Shown here: piece after piece, positions 17,041-29,234 of the stretch | Position numbering within the stretch: position 1 is the stretch's first letter | How the letters are laid out: every line of letters begins with the position of its first letter | From: Peribacillus loiseleuriae | GTDB lineage: Bacteria; Bacillota; Bacilli; Bacillales; DSM-1321 | NCBI RefSeq assembly: GCF_001183985.1 | Contig: NZ_LFZW01000001.1 | Coordinates: 2,628,245 to 2,692,244, forward strand | Reading direction: 5' to 3' | Length of the DNA stretch: 64,000 nucleotides | Notes under the pieces: generated by a model | The model's database searches: none | Seen by the model: the letters and a program-made list of their open reading frames with translations, nothing else | Told to the model about the DNA's origin: nothing | Program-made: the position numbers and the translations under genes

Positions 17041-17610
17041 TCACTCTTCACTAAAATGATAGCAAAGTTGAACAACGCCAGAGGAAAATCTTTTTGTATC
17101 AACCAGGCTTAGATTCAATCTCTCCTTTATGTCAATAAACAAAGGTTTTCCTTCCCCTAAAATAACAGGGTGAACAGATAACCTAAATTCATCAACCAGC
17201 CCTAAATTTATAAAAGTTGTAATAAGGCTTGACCCACCATATAACCAGATGTCTCTACCAGGTTTGATCTTCAATTTATTTACTTCTTCAAGAATATTAT
17301 CATTTATGAAATTTGCTTTTTTATCAGTCGCTTGTTGCGTTCTCGAAAACACATATTTTTCTTTACTATGAACTATATTCCACAGTTCTTTTTCGGTATC
17401 AGAATCTTCATTATTGGGAATATATTGCCCCCATAAATCATAGCTATTTCTTCCATATAGTATCGTATCAATATGATTTAAAAAATCAATGAATCCCATA
17501 TCAGGGTCCATAACGCACCAGTCAACTTCCCCTTTGGACCCTTCAATAAATCCATCTAAAGTAACTGCTAAATCTAAAATTATTCTTCTTGGTCTTTCGT
17601 TAATGGCCAT
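17041..17610 (-). CDS. Dihydrofolate reductase/RibD C-terminal family protein (YyaP-like)
   Basis: A 189-residue protein of the DHFR-like RibD C-terminal family. Seen: RRIILDLAVTLDGFIEG at the start, ILYGRNSYDLWGQY near 55, DIWLYGGSSLITTFINLGLVDE (the nucleotide-binding loop) near 125, and VHPVILGEGKPLF. It probably binds NADPH. True DHFR activity is not assured, since most YyaP-like proteins have no known substrate. AAGGGGAT precedes the ATG. It is divergent from a WYL regulator that probably controls it; both are cargo of mini-element E2. Confidence 0.85.
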   Translation of the reverse strand: MAINERPRRIILDLAVTLDGFIEGSKGEVDWCVMDPDMGFIDFLNHIDTILYGRNSYDLWGQYIPNNEDSDTEKELWNIVHSKEKYVFSRTQQATDKKANFINDNILEEVNKLKIKPGRDIWLYGGSSLITTFINLGLVDEFRLSVHPVILGEGKPLFIDIKERLNLSLVDTKRFSSGVVQLCYHFSEE

Positions 17611-17646
17611 ACTTTTATCCCCTTTTATCTTATAGAATTTCCCTTG

Positions 17647-17676
17647 TTGATAAAATCATAAGGTATAAACTATACT
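17647..17676 (+). promoter_or_regulatory. Promoter for WYL regulator
   Basis: TTGATA at 17647-17652, an 18-base spacer, TATACT at 17671-17676. It lies in the divergent intergenic region, 53 bases before the regulator start. Confidence 0.45.
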
Positions 17677-17729
17677 ATCTGTAAAACATGACAAGTAATG
17701 GCATGATTAAATAAAAAAAGGTGAGAAAA

Positions 17730-18671
17730 ATGTCAAAAGCCAAACGTCTATTAGATATTCTTATGTTTGTTACTGCTAAAAAAAAGTTTACAGCACAAGA
17801 AATAGCAGATGAATTCCATATATCCATTCGTACTGTACATAGATATATATTAGATTTATGTGATATGGGATTGCCAATTTACGCTGAACAAGGACGGAAT
17901 GGGGGATATACCGTATTAACAAGTAGACTTCTTCCCCCTATTCTATTTACAGAAGAAGAAGCTGTTTCAATCTTCTTTGCTTTTCAATCTCTAAATTACT
18001 ATCGTAGCTTGCCTTTTGATGCTGAAATTACCTCGGTTGCACATAAATTATATAGTTCACTTCAGAGTGAAGCTAAAATAAAAGTGGATAAAATTCATTC
18101 TTATATTGCTTTTTGGAATCCTAAAAGAACCATTGATGCCCCATTTTTAAAAGATGTTTTAGAGCATTCTATTGAGAATAGAAATTTACACATTCAATAT
18201 GAATCTAAATCAGGTATGAGAAAAAAACACATTCGCCCTATCGGTGTATATGCTCATGATGGATTATGGTATTTGCCTGCTTACGATTATCATAAGAAAA
18301 AAATATTAATGTATCGTGTAGATCGCATTCTTTCAATCTTATCCACTGAAAAAAGTGAAGATGAATTCATGAATTTAAAAGAATGGTTCAACTCTCATGA
18401 AGTAAAAAACCCGATTCGACTGCATATACGCTTAACAACGGAAGGTGTCCGTCAATGTAAAAGTGTTCCTTATTTTGATGGTTTGGTAGTTACACAAGAA
18501 GATGGAACTGGATATATAGATACAATCATTGATAAAGGTGAGCTTAGTTTTATAACATCATTATTTTTGAGATTTGGAAGTCATGCACGAATTTTAGAAC
18601 CAAAGGAATTAATAGTTGGATTACGTAAACAAGCTGAAGAAATTTTAACTATGTATCAAGATGAGAATTAA
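17730..18671 (+). CDS. HTH-WYL transcriptional regulator (YafY/DeoR-like)
   Basis: A 313-residue regulator. Residues 1-60 form an HTH_11 winged helix (FTAQEIADEFHISIRTVHRYI, then the wing around EQGRNGGYTVL). Residues about 130-200 are the WYL domain with HIRPIGVYAHDGLWYLPAYD, and a WCX-type C-terminal domain follows. WYL proteins bind ligands or nucleic acids and control adjacent genes. ATG at 17730 follows AAGGTGAG; an upstream GTG at 17721 is too close to that site. It is divergent from the DHFR-like gene, its likely target. Confidence 0.88.
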   Translation: MSKAKRLLDILMFVTAKKKFTAQEIADEFHISIRTVHRYILDLCDMGLPIYAEQGRNGGYTVLTSRLLPPILFTEEEAVSIFFAFQSLNYYRSLPFDAEITSVAHKLYSSLQSEAKIKVDKIHSYIAFWNPKRTIDAPFLKDVLEHSIENRNLHIQYESKSGMRKKHIRPIGVYAHDGLWYLPAYDYHKKKILMYRVDRILSILSTEKSEDEFMNLKEWFNSHEVKNPIRLHIRLTTEGVRQCKSVPYFDGLVVTQEDGTGYIDTIIDKGELSFITSLFLRFGSHARILEPKELIVGLRKQAEEILTMYQDEN

Positions 18672-18877
18672 AATATTTGTTTTTTATCAATCCTCTATTG
18701 AAATCTAGAGCTAATAAGGCTATTTCAATGGAACCTTGCTTCGACTAATTTCCCAATAGTTAAATAAGAAAAATCGGAGTGTGAATCATTCCAGTTCATC
18801 TTTTTTATAAACGGTTAAACTTTCTTCAAAACGGTACGACTTTTTTATAAACAGTATAACTTTGTTTCAAATCGACA

Positions 18878-18977
18878 ACAATTAAACCTGAATTATATTT
18901 TTTATTTAATTAAGACGATTAATAGGACTGTCTGCTTTATTATATTAACCTCGTTCGCTCAATTGTCGTTATAATGA
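18878..18977. other. Spacer after mini-element E2
   Basis: No gene. Low-complexity AT-rich sequence between the right tip of E2 and the terminator of the minus-strand sugar operon. Confidence 0.4.
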
Positions 18978-19005
18978 AACAGGATGACGTTTCCGCCATC
19001 CTGTT
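18978..19005 (-). terminator. Terminator of the sugar operon
   Basis: AACAGGATGACG pairs with CGCCATCCTGTT around a 4-base loop (11 of 12). It is 100 bases downstream of the PTS gene on the minus strand. Confidence 0.6.
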
Positions 19006-19106
19006 CTTCATTCTTAAATATTTATCGTTAATTGAAAACATTTACTATACAACGTATAGGTTACATTCATAGTAAAGGTTTGTATGACCTTCTTATCGAA
19101 TATTCA

Positions 19107-20480
19107 TTATTTTTCTTCTAGGTCTTTAAATCCAAGAACGAGACAAATGACGAATGATGCAATAAAAGCTAAGACCATCATGATCAGTCCACTGACAATG
19201 TTTGATACTCCTTTATCACCAGAGAATCCGAGAATGGCCATGAAGCTATTTTGTGGTACATATAGGGTTACATGCATAATTCCCGCGAAACACCCTGCAA
19301 TACCGGCACCAATTGCTGAGGCAATGGCTGGTTTTTTTAGTTTTAACGTTACACCGTATAAAGACGGTTCCGTAATCCCCATTACTGCGGAAATACCTGC
19401 TGAGGAAGCTAATTGTTTCATTGCTTTACTCTTAGTTCGAACTGCTACAGCCAATGTTGCCCCACCTTGAGCTAAGTTTGCACAAACCTGAGCGACAAGA
19501 ATTAAAGCCTCTTGTCCAGTTGCAGCAAAGGTAGAAATAAATATTGGTGTTAAAGCGTGATGCATCCCAGTCATAACAATGAACGGGAATGCTGCAGCTA
19601 ACAAGGCTACCATAACTAATCCAAGGCTACCCTGCAGTAAATTAATCAAACCTGCTAAGCCTTGTCCTGCAAAATTACCTAAAGGACCTACTACAATCAA
19701 AGCGATTGGAGCACTAATTAAGAGTATTAAAGTCGGGCTTAAAATGATTTTTAACATATTAGGTACTACTTTATCTACATATTTCTCAATATAAGACATG
19801 ATCCAAACTATCAATAATACTGGGATCACAGAGGCTGCATAAATAACGGCTGGTACCGGAAGACCGATGAATGAAATAGGGTCCCCTGATGCAATCCAAG
19901 CAGCAAAGTTAGGGTGCAAGAGTACACCAGCAACAATTACAGCTAATGACGTATTTACTTTAAACATTCTAGACGCATTGACCGCTAACAGAATCGGCAT
20001 GAAATAAAACGCCGCATCCCCGATAATGTCCAATAAACGATAGGTATCTGATGTTTTTGACATCAAATCAAATGTCATTATTAATGATAATATAACCTTA
20101 ATCATACCGGCAGCTGTTAAAGCCGGGATCATTGGCGTCATACATCCGGTAATGGTCTCAATAATATTATTCAAGAAGCCTGTTTTCTTTTTTTGAGTAT
20201 TGGGTTCCTCTGCATCCTCAGGGCTTTTAATACCGAGAGCTAGCACTTCTTTATAGACAGCATTCACTTCATTCCCGATTACTACCTGATATTGGCTAGC
20301 TGTTTCCACCACACCTGCTACATGATCGATATTTTTTAATTGCACTTCATTCGCCAAGGAAGTATCTTTTAAACGGAAGCGAAGTCGGGTCATACAATGA
20401 ACTAAATCTATGATGTTTTCTTTACCGCCAACATTGTCGACAATGAGCTTTGCGGTTTGTTTATAATCTTTTTTCATCAT
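19107..20480 (-). CDS. PTS sugar transporter, IIBC (trehalose/beta-glucoside type)
   Basis: A 457-residue membrane transporter. Residues 1-85 are the EIIB domain with the phosphorylated Cys in LVHCMTRLRFRLKD. Residues about 105-450 are the EIIC glucose-superfamily channel with about ten membrane segments and MTGMHHALTPIF and GITEPSLYGV motifs. No IIA domain is attached, so a shared IIA must donate phosphate, as for TreP and some BglP-like proteins. It is last in a four-gene operon with a phosphoglucomutase and a GH65 phosphorylase. GGGGAG precedes the start, and either of two adjacent ATGs could be used. Confidence 0.88.
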   Translation of the reverse strand: MMKKDYKQTAKLIVDNVGGKENIIDLVHCMTRLRFRLKDTSLANEVQLKNIDHVAGVVETASQYQVVIGNEVNAVYKEVLALGIKSPEDAEEPNTQKKKTGFLNNIIETITGCMTPMIPALTAAGMIKVILSLIMTFDLMSKTSDTYRLLDIIGDAAFYFMPILLAVNASRMFKVNTSLAVIVAGVLLHPNFAAWIASGDPISFIGLPVPAVIYAASVIPVLLIVWIMSYIEKYVDKVVPNMLKIILSPTLILLISAPIALIVVGPLGNFAGQGLAGLINLLQGSLGLVMVALLAAAFPFIVMTGMHHALTPIFISTFAATGQEALILVAQVCANLAQGGATLAVAVRTKSKAMKQLASSAGISAVMGITEPSLYGVTLKLKKPAIASAIGAGIAGCFAGIMHVTLYVPQNSFMAILGFSGDKGVSNIVSGLIMMVLAFIASFVICLVLGFKDLEEK

Positions 20481-20531
20481 TCTTACTCCCCTTAATTATC
20501 ATGTACAGTCGTCAAGTTGATATCTAATGGC

Positions 20532-21197
20532 TCACTTATGGTTCTCATGCCACACTTGTGTGATCACATTGCTAGTTAACTCACAGGTTGAAGAAAGAAC
20601 CTTATCTGCATGTGCTAAGTTTATTACGTCACCGATCGCAATCGCGGTCATTCCTGCATCCTTGATCGCCCAAACACCAGCTGAAGCATCCTCAATTCCA
20701 ACACACTGACTCGGTTGAACTCCTAACAATTCACTGCCTTTTAGGAAGATATCTGGTGCAGGTTTCCCCGCTACTACACTGGTAGGATCAACAATGCAAT
20801 CGAAAAATTCCGTTAAACCCAATAAATCTAATAGCAACGGCCCATTTTTGCTTGCTGATGCCAAACCAATTTTTATCTCTTTATCTTTTAAGCTAGCTAA
20901 AACTTGTGGGATTTGTGGTAGAGCATCCTCGGGAGTAATAGTTTGGATTAACTCGATATAGAGCTCGTTTTTATCATCCGCCATTTTTTCCTTCTCAACC
21001 AAGCTATATTGATCACTTTTTTGTCCCAACTCTAAAATTCTCTCTAATGATTCCATCCGACTAATCCCTTTGAGTTGCTCATTGAACTCCTCATCAATCG
21101 TCACGCCTATTTTTTCACTAAGGTGTTTCCAAGCCAGAAAATGGTATTTAGCCGTATCAGCAATAACACCGTCCAAATCGAATAGAACTACCTGCAT
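20532..21197 (-). CDS. pgmB: Beta-phosphoglucomutase
   Basis: A 221-residue HAD-superfamily enzyme that converts beta-glucose 1-phosphate to glucose 6-phosphate. Motif I is FDLDGVIADTA (nucleophile and general acid Asp), the cap carries KGISRMESLERIL, motif II is GLASASKNG, Lys is in AGKPAPDIFLKGSE, and motif IV is GIEDASAG. The ATG at 21197 is chosen since GGGGAG lies eight bases before it and the length then fits PgmB; an ATG 18 bases upstream is possible. Its neighbour, a GH65 phosphorylase, would supply the substrate. Confidence 0.92.
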   Translation of the reverse strand: MQVVLFDLDGVIADTAKYHFLAWKHLSEKIGVTIDEEFNEQLKGISRMESLERILELGQKSDQYSLVEKEKMADDKNELYIELIQTITPEDALPQIPQVLASLKDKEIKIGLASASKNGPLLLDLLGLTEFFDCIVDPTSVVAGKPAPDIFLKGSELLGVQPSQCVGIEDASAGVWAIKDAGMTAIAIGDVINLAHADKVLSSTCELTSNVITQVWHENHK

Positions 21198-21228
21198 ACC
21201 ATCACTACTCCCCATTTTTCTTAAGATG

Positions 21229-23544
21229 TCAATTCTCTATAATTACCAGATGATTGGTGTTCAGAAGTAATTTTCCCCCTTGATGGAAAAGCTCTAGAGA
21301 TTCCCCCTCTAATAAGCGATACTCGGTCACATCATGTGTCATTTCAATCCGAATTAATTGATTATGAAAATACACTTGAAAACTTAATTTTCCCCACTGT
21401 TCAGGAATTCGTGGTGAGAATCCTAGTTGATTGTTTACGACCTTCATACCAGCAAATCCATAAATTAGGCTCATCCACGTTCCGCCCATATTAGCAGCAT
21501 GAATTCCATCCTTTGTGTTTTTTTGCATATCATTCAAATCCATTAAGGCTGTATTCATGAAGTATTTATACGCTTTTTCCTTTTCTCCAATTTCACTAGC
21601 CATCATGCCGAAAACAGAATGAGATAACGAGGAGTCGTGAGTTGTGATTTTTTCATAATAATGATAATCACGCTTTTTTTGCTCCAAAGCAAAATCTTCT
21701 CCGTAAAGAAATGCAGCTAGTACCGTATCAGCCTGTTTATTTACTTGATAACGATATATAGTCAGTGGGTGATAATGAAGCAATAATGGATATTTCTCTC
21801 TAGGTGTATTCTCAAAATTCCACACAGCCTTATCAAAAAACGAGTCATCCTGCTTCGTCAGCTTCCGCTCTTCATCATAAGGAAGATACATTTGATTACC
21901 GGCTTCCTGCCATTTCTCCACTTCTTGCAGATCAAAGTTCAAACGTTTAGATAAACCTTCGAATGCCAAATCTTCTTGATAGTGATTTACCATATTGGCT
22001 GCAAATAATAGATTGTGTTTAGCCATTAGGTTCGTATAATAATTGTTATTTACAATAGCCGTATATTCATCAGGACCCGTTACACCATTCAAACAAAAGT
22101 GATTGCCTTTTTCCGGGATAAAGTCTCCGAATGTTACCCAGAAGCGTGCCGTTTCGATTAATATTTCTAATCCATGTTTGCGCATAAAATCGGCATCCTG
22201 AGTTGCCTCATAATACACCTTAACACCATGGGCAATATCGGCATTGATATGGAATTGCGCAGTTCCCGCAGGATAATAGGCACTACATTCCTCCCCATCA
22301 ATTGTACGCCAGGCATAAAGTGCACCCTGTTCCACACCAAGGTCTCGTGCTCTTTCTCGTGCTTTTGGTAAAATAGAGTGTCTATAGGACAACAATTGTC
22401 TAGCCACGTTTGGTTGGGTATAGATGAAAAATGGTAACATGTACATTTCCGTATCCCAGAAATAATGACCTTCATAGCCATCGCCAGTTAATCCCTTTGC
22501 CGCTATGTTCGTTAATCCGTCTCTACCAGCCGCTTGATTTAAATGGAATAAATTAAATCGTAAGCCTAATTGTAGTTGGTCATCACCTGCTAATTGGACA
22601 TCACTACCCCTCCAAAAATTAGCCATATTCGAAATATGCATGTGTTTTATTTCTTCATACCCTAAACGGCTTGCCTCTTGAATAACCTGTTCTAATTTTT
22701 CGGCAAAGTGCTCTTTTTTAGATTCTTCATTAAATTTATCGCCATATCCCGCAACAACAACTAGCTGAATAGGTTTTCCTGCTTTAGCCTCAAAAGCAGT
22801 AGTGGTCATGATTGCTTCATCTTGTAAGGTTGTTTCTTGTTTAGTTGTACGCCCCATTCCCACAATAGCCTTCGCTGTACACCAGATGTGTAAGTGACTG
22901 TTCAAAGTAGAAACTAACATCATTGGTAGCCCTTTGGTATCGACAGCTTTAGTAGCGATCTGTTTTCCATGCCCTGATGCTACTCGTGGATCATCAGAAT
23001 CTGCCACTTCCTTCAATGTTCTCTGTACTTTATTTTGAAACACAATTTCTCCATCGAAGTTAAGCGGTGTAAGCTGATAAGAGACTAACAATAACTCTGG
23101 AAAATCATAAGAAACCAAACGCTCAATTCGAGCATCTACTTTCTTCCCATTCGAGCTTTCCCAAGTAAATGTTCTAATTAATAATCCCTGTTGCAAATCT
23201 AAGGTACGTTGATGATTTGTCGTCGTACCAGTTCCCAAATTGAACCATTCCCCATCTATGGAGAAACTGATGAGATGGCTATTTGGTAATTTACAAATTG
23301 TTTGATGATTTTTGGCATACCCATAGGCCCACTCCCCGTATTGGATTGGTGCCTTTTCGAAATAACCGTTCACATATGTGCCAATATTTTCTGCATAATC
23401 CCAATCTAAATCACTTTCTTCCAGACTACCTCTTATGCCAATATGCCCATTTGACAATGTAAACAATGTTTCATGAAACTTAATCGTCTCTTTATCTACC
23501 GTTTGTTCTATCAATGCTGAATTTTCATTAGAAAACTGATTCAA
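21229..23544 (-). CDS. GH65 disaccharide phosphorylase (possibly trehalose-6-phosphate phosphorylase)
   Basis: A 771-residue glycoside hydrolase family 65 protein: an N-terminal beta-sandwich (to about 270), a helical catalytic barrel (about 320-690) and a C-terminal domain. Seen: GYEGHYFWDTEMYMLPFF in the barrel and the general-acid Glu in GVTGPDEYTAIVNNNYYTN. GH65 enzymes use phosphate to split alpha-glucosides, releasing beta-glucose 1-phosphate. With a PTS importer and PgmB in the operon, a phosphorylated disaccharide such as trehalose 6-phosphate is the most plausible substrate, as in Lactococcus TrePP; maltose- or kojibiose-type activity cannot be excluded. TTG start with AAGAGG upstream. 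Confidence 0.88.
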   Translation of the reverse strand: MNQFSNENSALIEQTVDKETIKFHETLFTLSNGHIGIRGSLEESDLDWDYAENIGTYVNGYFEKAPIQYGEWAYGYAKNHQTICKLPNSHLISFSIDGEWFNLGTGTTTNHQRTLDLQQGLLIRTFTWESSNGKKVDARIERLVSYDFPELLLVSYQLTPLNFDGEIVFQNKVQRTLKEVADSDDPRVASGHGKQIATKAVDTKGLPMMLVSTLNSHLHIWCTAKAIVGMGRTTKQETTLQDEAIMTTTAFEAKAGKPIQLVVVAGYGDKFNEESKKEHFAEKLEQVIQEASRLGYEEIKHMHISNMANFWRGSDVQLAGDDQLQLGLRFNLFHLNQAAGRDGLTNIAAKGLTGDGYEGHYFWDTEMYMLPFFIYTQPNVARQLLSYRHSILPKARERARDLGVEQGALYAWRTIDGEECSAYYPAGTAQFHINADIAHGVKVYYEATQDADFMRKHGLEILIETARFWVTFGDFIPEKGNHFCLNGVTGPDEYTAIVNNNYYTNLMAKHNLLFAANMVNHYQEDLAFEGLSKRLNFDLQEVEKWQEAGNQMYLPYDEERKLTKQDDSFFDKAVWNFENTPREKYPLLLHYHPLTIYRYQVNKQADTVLAAFLYGEDFALEQKKRDYHYYEKITTHDSSLSHSVFGMMASEIGEKEKAYKYFMNTALMDLNDMQKNTKDGIHAANMGGTWMSLIYGFAGMKVVNNQLGFSPRIPEQWGKLSFQVYFHNQLIRIEMTHDVTEYRLLEGESLELFHQGGKLLLNTNHLVIIEN

Positions 23545-23606
23545 ATTGTAAAACCTCTTTCTACTTGTTTTGATCTATTGAGGAAAGCTCCAATGGTCAT
23601 TTCAGT

Positions 23607-25865
<2,259 letters not shown>

Positions 25866-26732
25866 TTATTTACCTTCCCTCGCCAACCTCTTAAAGGTCA
25901 ATGGAGATACTCCGATAAGTTGTTTGAAAAGGCGATAAAAGGTTTTATTACTACCCAATCCAACTCTTTCTATAAGCTCAGTGACTAGGATATCTTCATT
26001 TAATAATATCCACTTCGCTTTATCAATCCTGTATTCATTTAAAAATGTCACAAAGGTTTTACCCGTGTATTTTTTAAAAAACTTCGTAAAATAACATGTT
26101 GAAAATCCGATGATTTTGGCAGCGTCCTCTAATTTGATTGGATGTGTATAATTTCTTTCAATATACTGAAAAACGAGTGCTAACTGCTCCAGGATTTCTT
26201 TAGAATTCACATCGGTCTTTCCTTCATATGACACATTGGAATGGGTCATCTCTCTAAATAAAATGGTAACTAATTCGTACAATTTCCCTTTAATCGAATA
26301 AATATATCCAATATCCTTATTTTCTTCCTCCATATATATTAATTTTAAGAGCTCAATTATTTTATTTTGAACATCTGGTTTCCAGGAAGGACTAAAATAT
26401 TCAATTCGGCCAAATAACTCTTTAAGAGTAATTGGTGTATGATTTACAAACACTGTATCGTTAAACAAATTTAATTCAAACTGAAAAACAAGGCGCTCAC
26501 TTCCTGGAGATGCAAGAACATAGTGGACGTCCCCACCATTGATGATTACTGCTTCGTTTTCTTTTAGCTGCATCAATCGATCATTGATACCAAGATTGAC
26601 CTTCCCCTTAGTAATTAAAATAATTTCGATCTCTTTATGCCAGTGTGGAGTAGTTAGTATGCTTCCATCATTCACTAGACAACGAAACGGAAAATCTCTG
26701 CTTAATTTTGGGAATTCAAGATAAATAGCCAT
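25866..26732 (-). CDS. AraC-family transcriptional regulator
   Basis: A 288-residue regulator with an N-terminal cupin sensor (residues about 20-100: TTPHWHKEIEIILITKGKV, ENEAVIINGGDVHYVLA) and two C-terminal AraC helix-turn-helices (LEDAAKIIGFSTCYFTKFFK and TELIERVGLGSNKTFYRLFK). The length and domain order are standard. It lies upstream of and in the same direction as the sugar operon, so it most likely activates it in response to the imported sugar. An 830-base gap separates them, so it has its own transcript. Confidence 0.88.
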   Translation of the reverse strand: MAIYLEFPKLSRDFPFRCLVNDGSILTTPHWHKEIEIILITKGKVNLGINDRLMQLKENEAVIINGGDVHYVLASPGSERLVFQFELNLFNDTVFVNHTPITLKELFGRIEYFSPSWKPDVQNKIIELLKLIYMEEENKDIGYIYSIKGKLYELVTILFREMTHSNVSYEGKTDVNSKEILEQLALVFQYIERNYTHPIKLEDAAKIIGFSTCYFTKFFKKYTGKTFVTFLNEYRIDKAKWILLNEDILVTELIERVGLGSNKTFYRLFKQLIGVSPLTFKRLAREGK

Positions 26733-27714
26733 TTTATCAAACTTTCTATCATTTATTTATGAATCTATAAGTGCAGTTCAAAAAGAAGAGCGATGAGAAT
26801 CGACAAAACTTAAAATCAGACTTTTTGAACACCCTCTATTATAGCTGTGTAGTGACAATATAGTTGTTTAAATTTACACGCTTGAACCTGCATTATTACG
26901 CTATGAAATTGAACTACATTAAAAATAAAGTCGTTTAAAAGTATTACCTTTTGGACGTTAATCCCAGCTAATCTTCTCATGTAAAGGTATCTGGAATTAC
27001 AAGTTGGACGTGCAAATTAACACTTAAAGCATGTACAAGATATCTCCAAAAGTTACAGTTAGAGGCTTCAACGGGCGTACTCATGAGTCAAGAGGGACTC
27101 AATCAAAGCTTTAATCCAGCAGCTGTCAATTCCTCCGGGAAGTCTTTAATTCGCTTCTAACACAAAAACTCTGTGCGACACAATCGCTATCTTCACACAT
27201 GATTTCTGCTTTCTAACGTATTCGGATTATAGATGCATTGGCCAGATTCAGAAATTATCGACACAATCGTCCACCGGCTAACGAATGATCAAACCGAAAC
27301 ACGTCTCTGATGTTAATGCACCAAAGGAAAATTTGCCTAATTTAATCCAATAAATATACTGAAAGGTCAACCAAAGAGCCAATTGGCTCTTTTAATAGGT
27401 CAATTATTCGCTAATCCTGATCTCAATTTATTAACATCAAATTCTACATAACCCATTATACTAGTCAACATAAAAAACCAACCTTTTTAATCCCCCCTTC
27501 ATGAAAGGACACAAAAAAGGCTACTCATAAAGGGCAGCCAATATTGGTGAAGGTTAACCCATTATATGTAGCCTCCATGCTTGCTCGTTCATCACAGAAC
27601 AGTTCATGACCGAATCGTCTATCCCTGACAGAAACAAATTACAAATGATCAAAATGAATTTTAAATTCACATCCATCGAATAAAACAGAAAGAATACTAT
27701 TTTAAATAGAAAAC
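26733..27714. other. Long gap with transposase relic and repeat relic
   Basis: No intact gene in about 980 bases. 26963-27030 resembles 10100-10170 (hairpin region after the Tn3-type end). 27240-27310 reads IIDTIVHRLTNDQTETRL on the plus strand, matching the HRLTDDQTQIRL motif of the decayed IS4 transposase at 7028-7916; it is a small IS4 relic. The rest is not recognisable. Confidence 0.4.
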
Positions 27715-27742
27715 ACTCTGGAGAATATCTCATCCCCAGAGT
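27715..27742 (-). terminator. Terminator of the HU gene
   Basis: ACTCTGG and CCAGAGT arms with further partial pairing in the loop; on the minus strand it is followed by GTTTTCT. It is 34 bases after the HU stop. Confidence 0.6.
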
Positions 27743-27775
27743 ATCTTTACACTATTATAAATAGATCTATTTATA

Positions 27776-28048
27776 TTATTTAACAGCCTCTTTTAATTCC
27801 TTACCTGGTTTAAAAGCAGGAACTTTAGATGCAGCAATTTGCATTTCTTCTCCTGTTTGTGGGTTTCTACCTGTTCGTGCTGCTCGGTCGCGCACTTCAA
27901 ATGTGCCAAATCCAACTAATTGGATTTTTTCTTCTTTAGCAAGCGTAACAGAGATCGTTTCAATCAATGCATCAACAGCCTTTTTAGCGTCTCCTTTTGT
28001 TAGTTCAGCTTGTACGGCTACCGTATTCACTAGTTCAGTTTTGTTCAT
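27776..28048 (-). CDS. hup: HU-family DNA-binding protein
   Basis: A 90-residue HU (HBsu-like) nucleoid protein. It starts [11 protein letters not shown], has the family signature [24 protein letters not shown] in two segments, and the arm sequence with the Pro that intercalates in DNA, ending [16 protein letters not shown]. It compacts DNA as a dimer. The second of two close ATGs is preferred because GAGGTG is nine bases from it. Sequence is a little diverged from chromosomal HBsu ([15 protein letters not shown]), so it could be a second, accessory copy. Confidence 0.93.
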   Translation of the reverse strand: MNKTELVNTVAVQAELTKGDAKKAVDALIETISVTLAKEEKIQLVGFGTFEVRDRAARTGRNPQTGEEMQIAASKVPAFKPGKELKEAVK

Positions 28049-28692
28049 ATTCATACACCTCGTCCTTTATTCTTCATTAGTATGTAGTAATGACAACATC
28101 AACATAACATATGTTCGGTATGTCTGTCACTTGTAAGGCTAGAAAATAAAAAGTTATATTACTGTCATTATTGCTAAGATTAGCTTTTTACACATTCCGA
28201 TAAGCAGCATTATGTAAACTAGACGTTTATATTGTATACAATATAATAGAAATCATTATTATTTTGACTAAATAATCCGAATTATATTTAGTCTACCCTC
28301 ATCTGCATACTTACATCCTATATTCAATAATTTTTCCATCTATAGGATTTCGACAGAAAGCTGGATATTATGCGAGGTTTACTTGCCTTTAGATTATTTT
28401 CAGACTACATTTCTGAACTTAAGATAAAGGAATAACGCTAAATACAAATATCTCCTATATGAATGTTTAAAATATATAAAAGGTGACATTGTAATATCCT
28501 GCCCTGTTACTTGAATATGAAAAATGCTTTACTCCTTATTGAAGTAAAGCTACCCGTTACTTTAAGTACAATGCTTCACACTCATGCTGAAAATTATGTT
28601 GTCTCATAACAAAAGCCGCCATTATGTCGGCAGCCCTGTTTTTAAAAATCCCCTTATTTTTTATTCCACCAAATATAGTGAACTTAATAAAA
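28049..28692. other. Gap with palindromic repeats, no gene
   Basis: AT-rich. It holds the repeat at 28539-28565, a half-copy near 28499, and a CGCC-type hairpin near 28617-28645. No coding frame is supported. Confidence 0.45.
28539..28565 (+). repeat. Dispersed palindromic repeat
   Basis: Arms TTGAAGTAA and TTACTTTAA around the loop AGCTACCCG; well preserved and in the same orientation as the others. Confidence 0.65.
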
Positions 28693-28986
28693 TCAAAGAA
28701 TAGCTAATCCTTGCGATCCAAGGTAAGGAAAGTTAGTCCAAGCAGCAACCTGCAATCTAACCAGACTTCCATCACCTTGAATAGTAAATACGGAGTCTGT
28801 ACCCTGGTTTCCGTTAAGGGTGTAAATATGCCGTCCATCTTTACTCACTCCAACAACCATCGGCAGTCCTGGAGCTGTACCTGGCGGTGTACTGATAATA
28901 TGCCTTACCACCGAAAGTGATCCATTGGGATCGATTCGGTAAGTCGAGATGGTGCCGCTTAAGGTATTGGTAATGTATGCAAATGT
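28693..28986 (-). pseudogene. Beta-propeller (lactonase/YVTN-like) C-terminal fragment
   Basis: The minus strand reads FAYITNTLSGTISTYRIDP, then MVVGVSKDGRHIYTLNG and TDSVFTIQGDGSL. These are blade repeats of a seven-bladed lactonase-type propeller. Only about two blades remain, with no start codon at the 5' edge, which ends abruptly near 28986. A truncated gene. Confidence 0.65.
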
Positions 28987-29078
28987 GTAGAGATAATAAA
29001 GTTATTTAATTTTTAATGTAAGATACTTCACTACACTAAACAATATAACAATAAAGTCGTATGAAAATCTAAGTTTTA

Positions 29079-29104
29079 TTCAACAATAGCACCCGTTAAT
29101 GGAA
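29079..29104 (+). repeat. Dispersed palindromic repeat
   Basis: TTCAACAAT, loop AGCACCCG, TTAATGGAA; imperfect arms, loop well conserved. Between the propeller fragment and the HAD gene. Confidence 0.55.
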
Positions 29105-29234
29105 TAATATTTTTATCTTGCATAGAACCGTCCCTTACTTCCCAATAAACTTTATTAAATCTGTACACTGAGTTTACAAGACTTTAATAGTCAGATGATA
29201 TGATTGGTTTACCAACGATGAGGAGGCAGTATAA

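Larger units (their letters stand above)
16807..18877. mobile_element. Tn7-like mini-element E2 carrying DHFR-like and WYL genes
   Basis: Starts TGTAGC and ends TCGACA. Left end: three sites at 16813, 16879 and 16933, the 66- and 54-base spacing being identical to element E1 at 48317. Right end: four abutting 20-base sites at 18792, 18812, 18832 and 18852. This three-spaced/four-abutting layout is that of TnsB sites in Tn7. No 5-bp target duplication is visible; the left side abuts E3. No transposase genes inside. Cargo is a divergent gene pair. Confidence 0.7.

Noticed and set aside
14839..18877. tnsA/B/C/D or other transposase genes inside the Tn7-like elements
   Set aside because: All coding sequence inside is accounted for by cargo; no rve or AAA+ motif seen.
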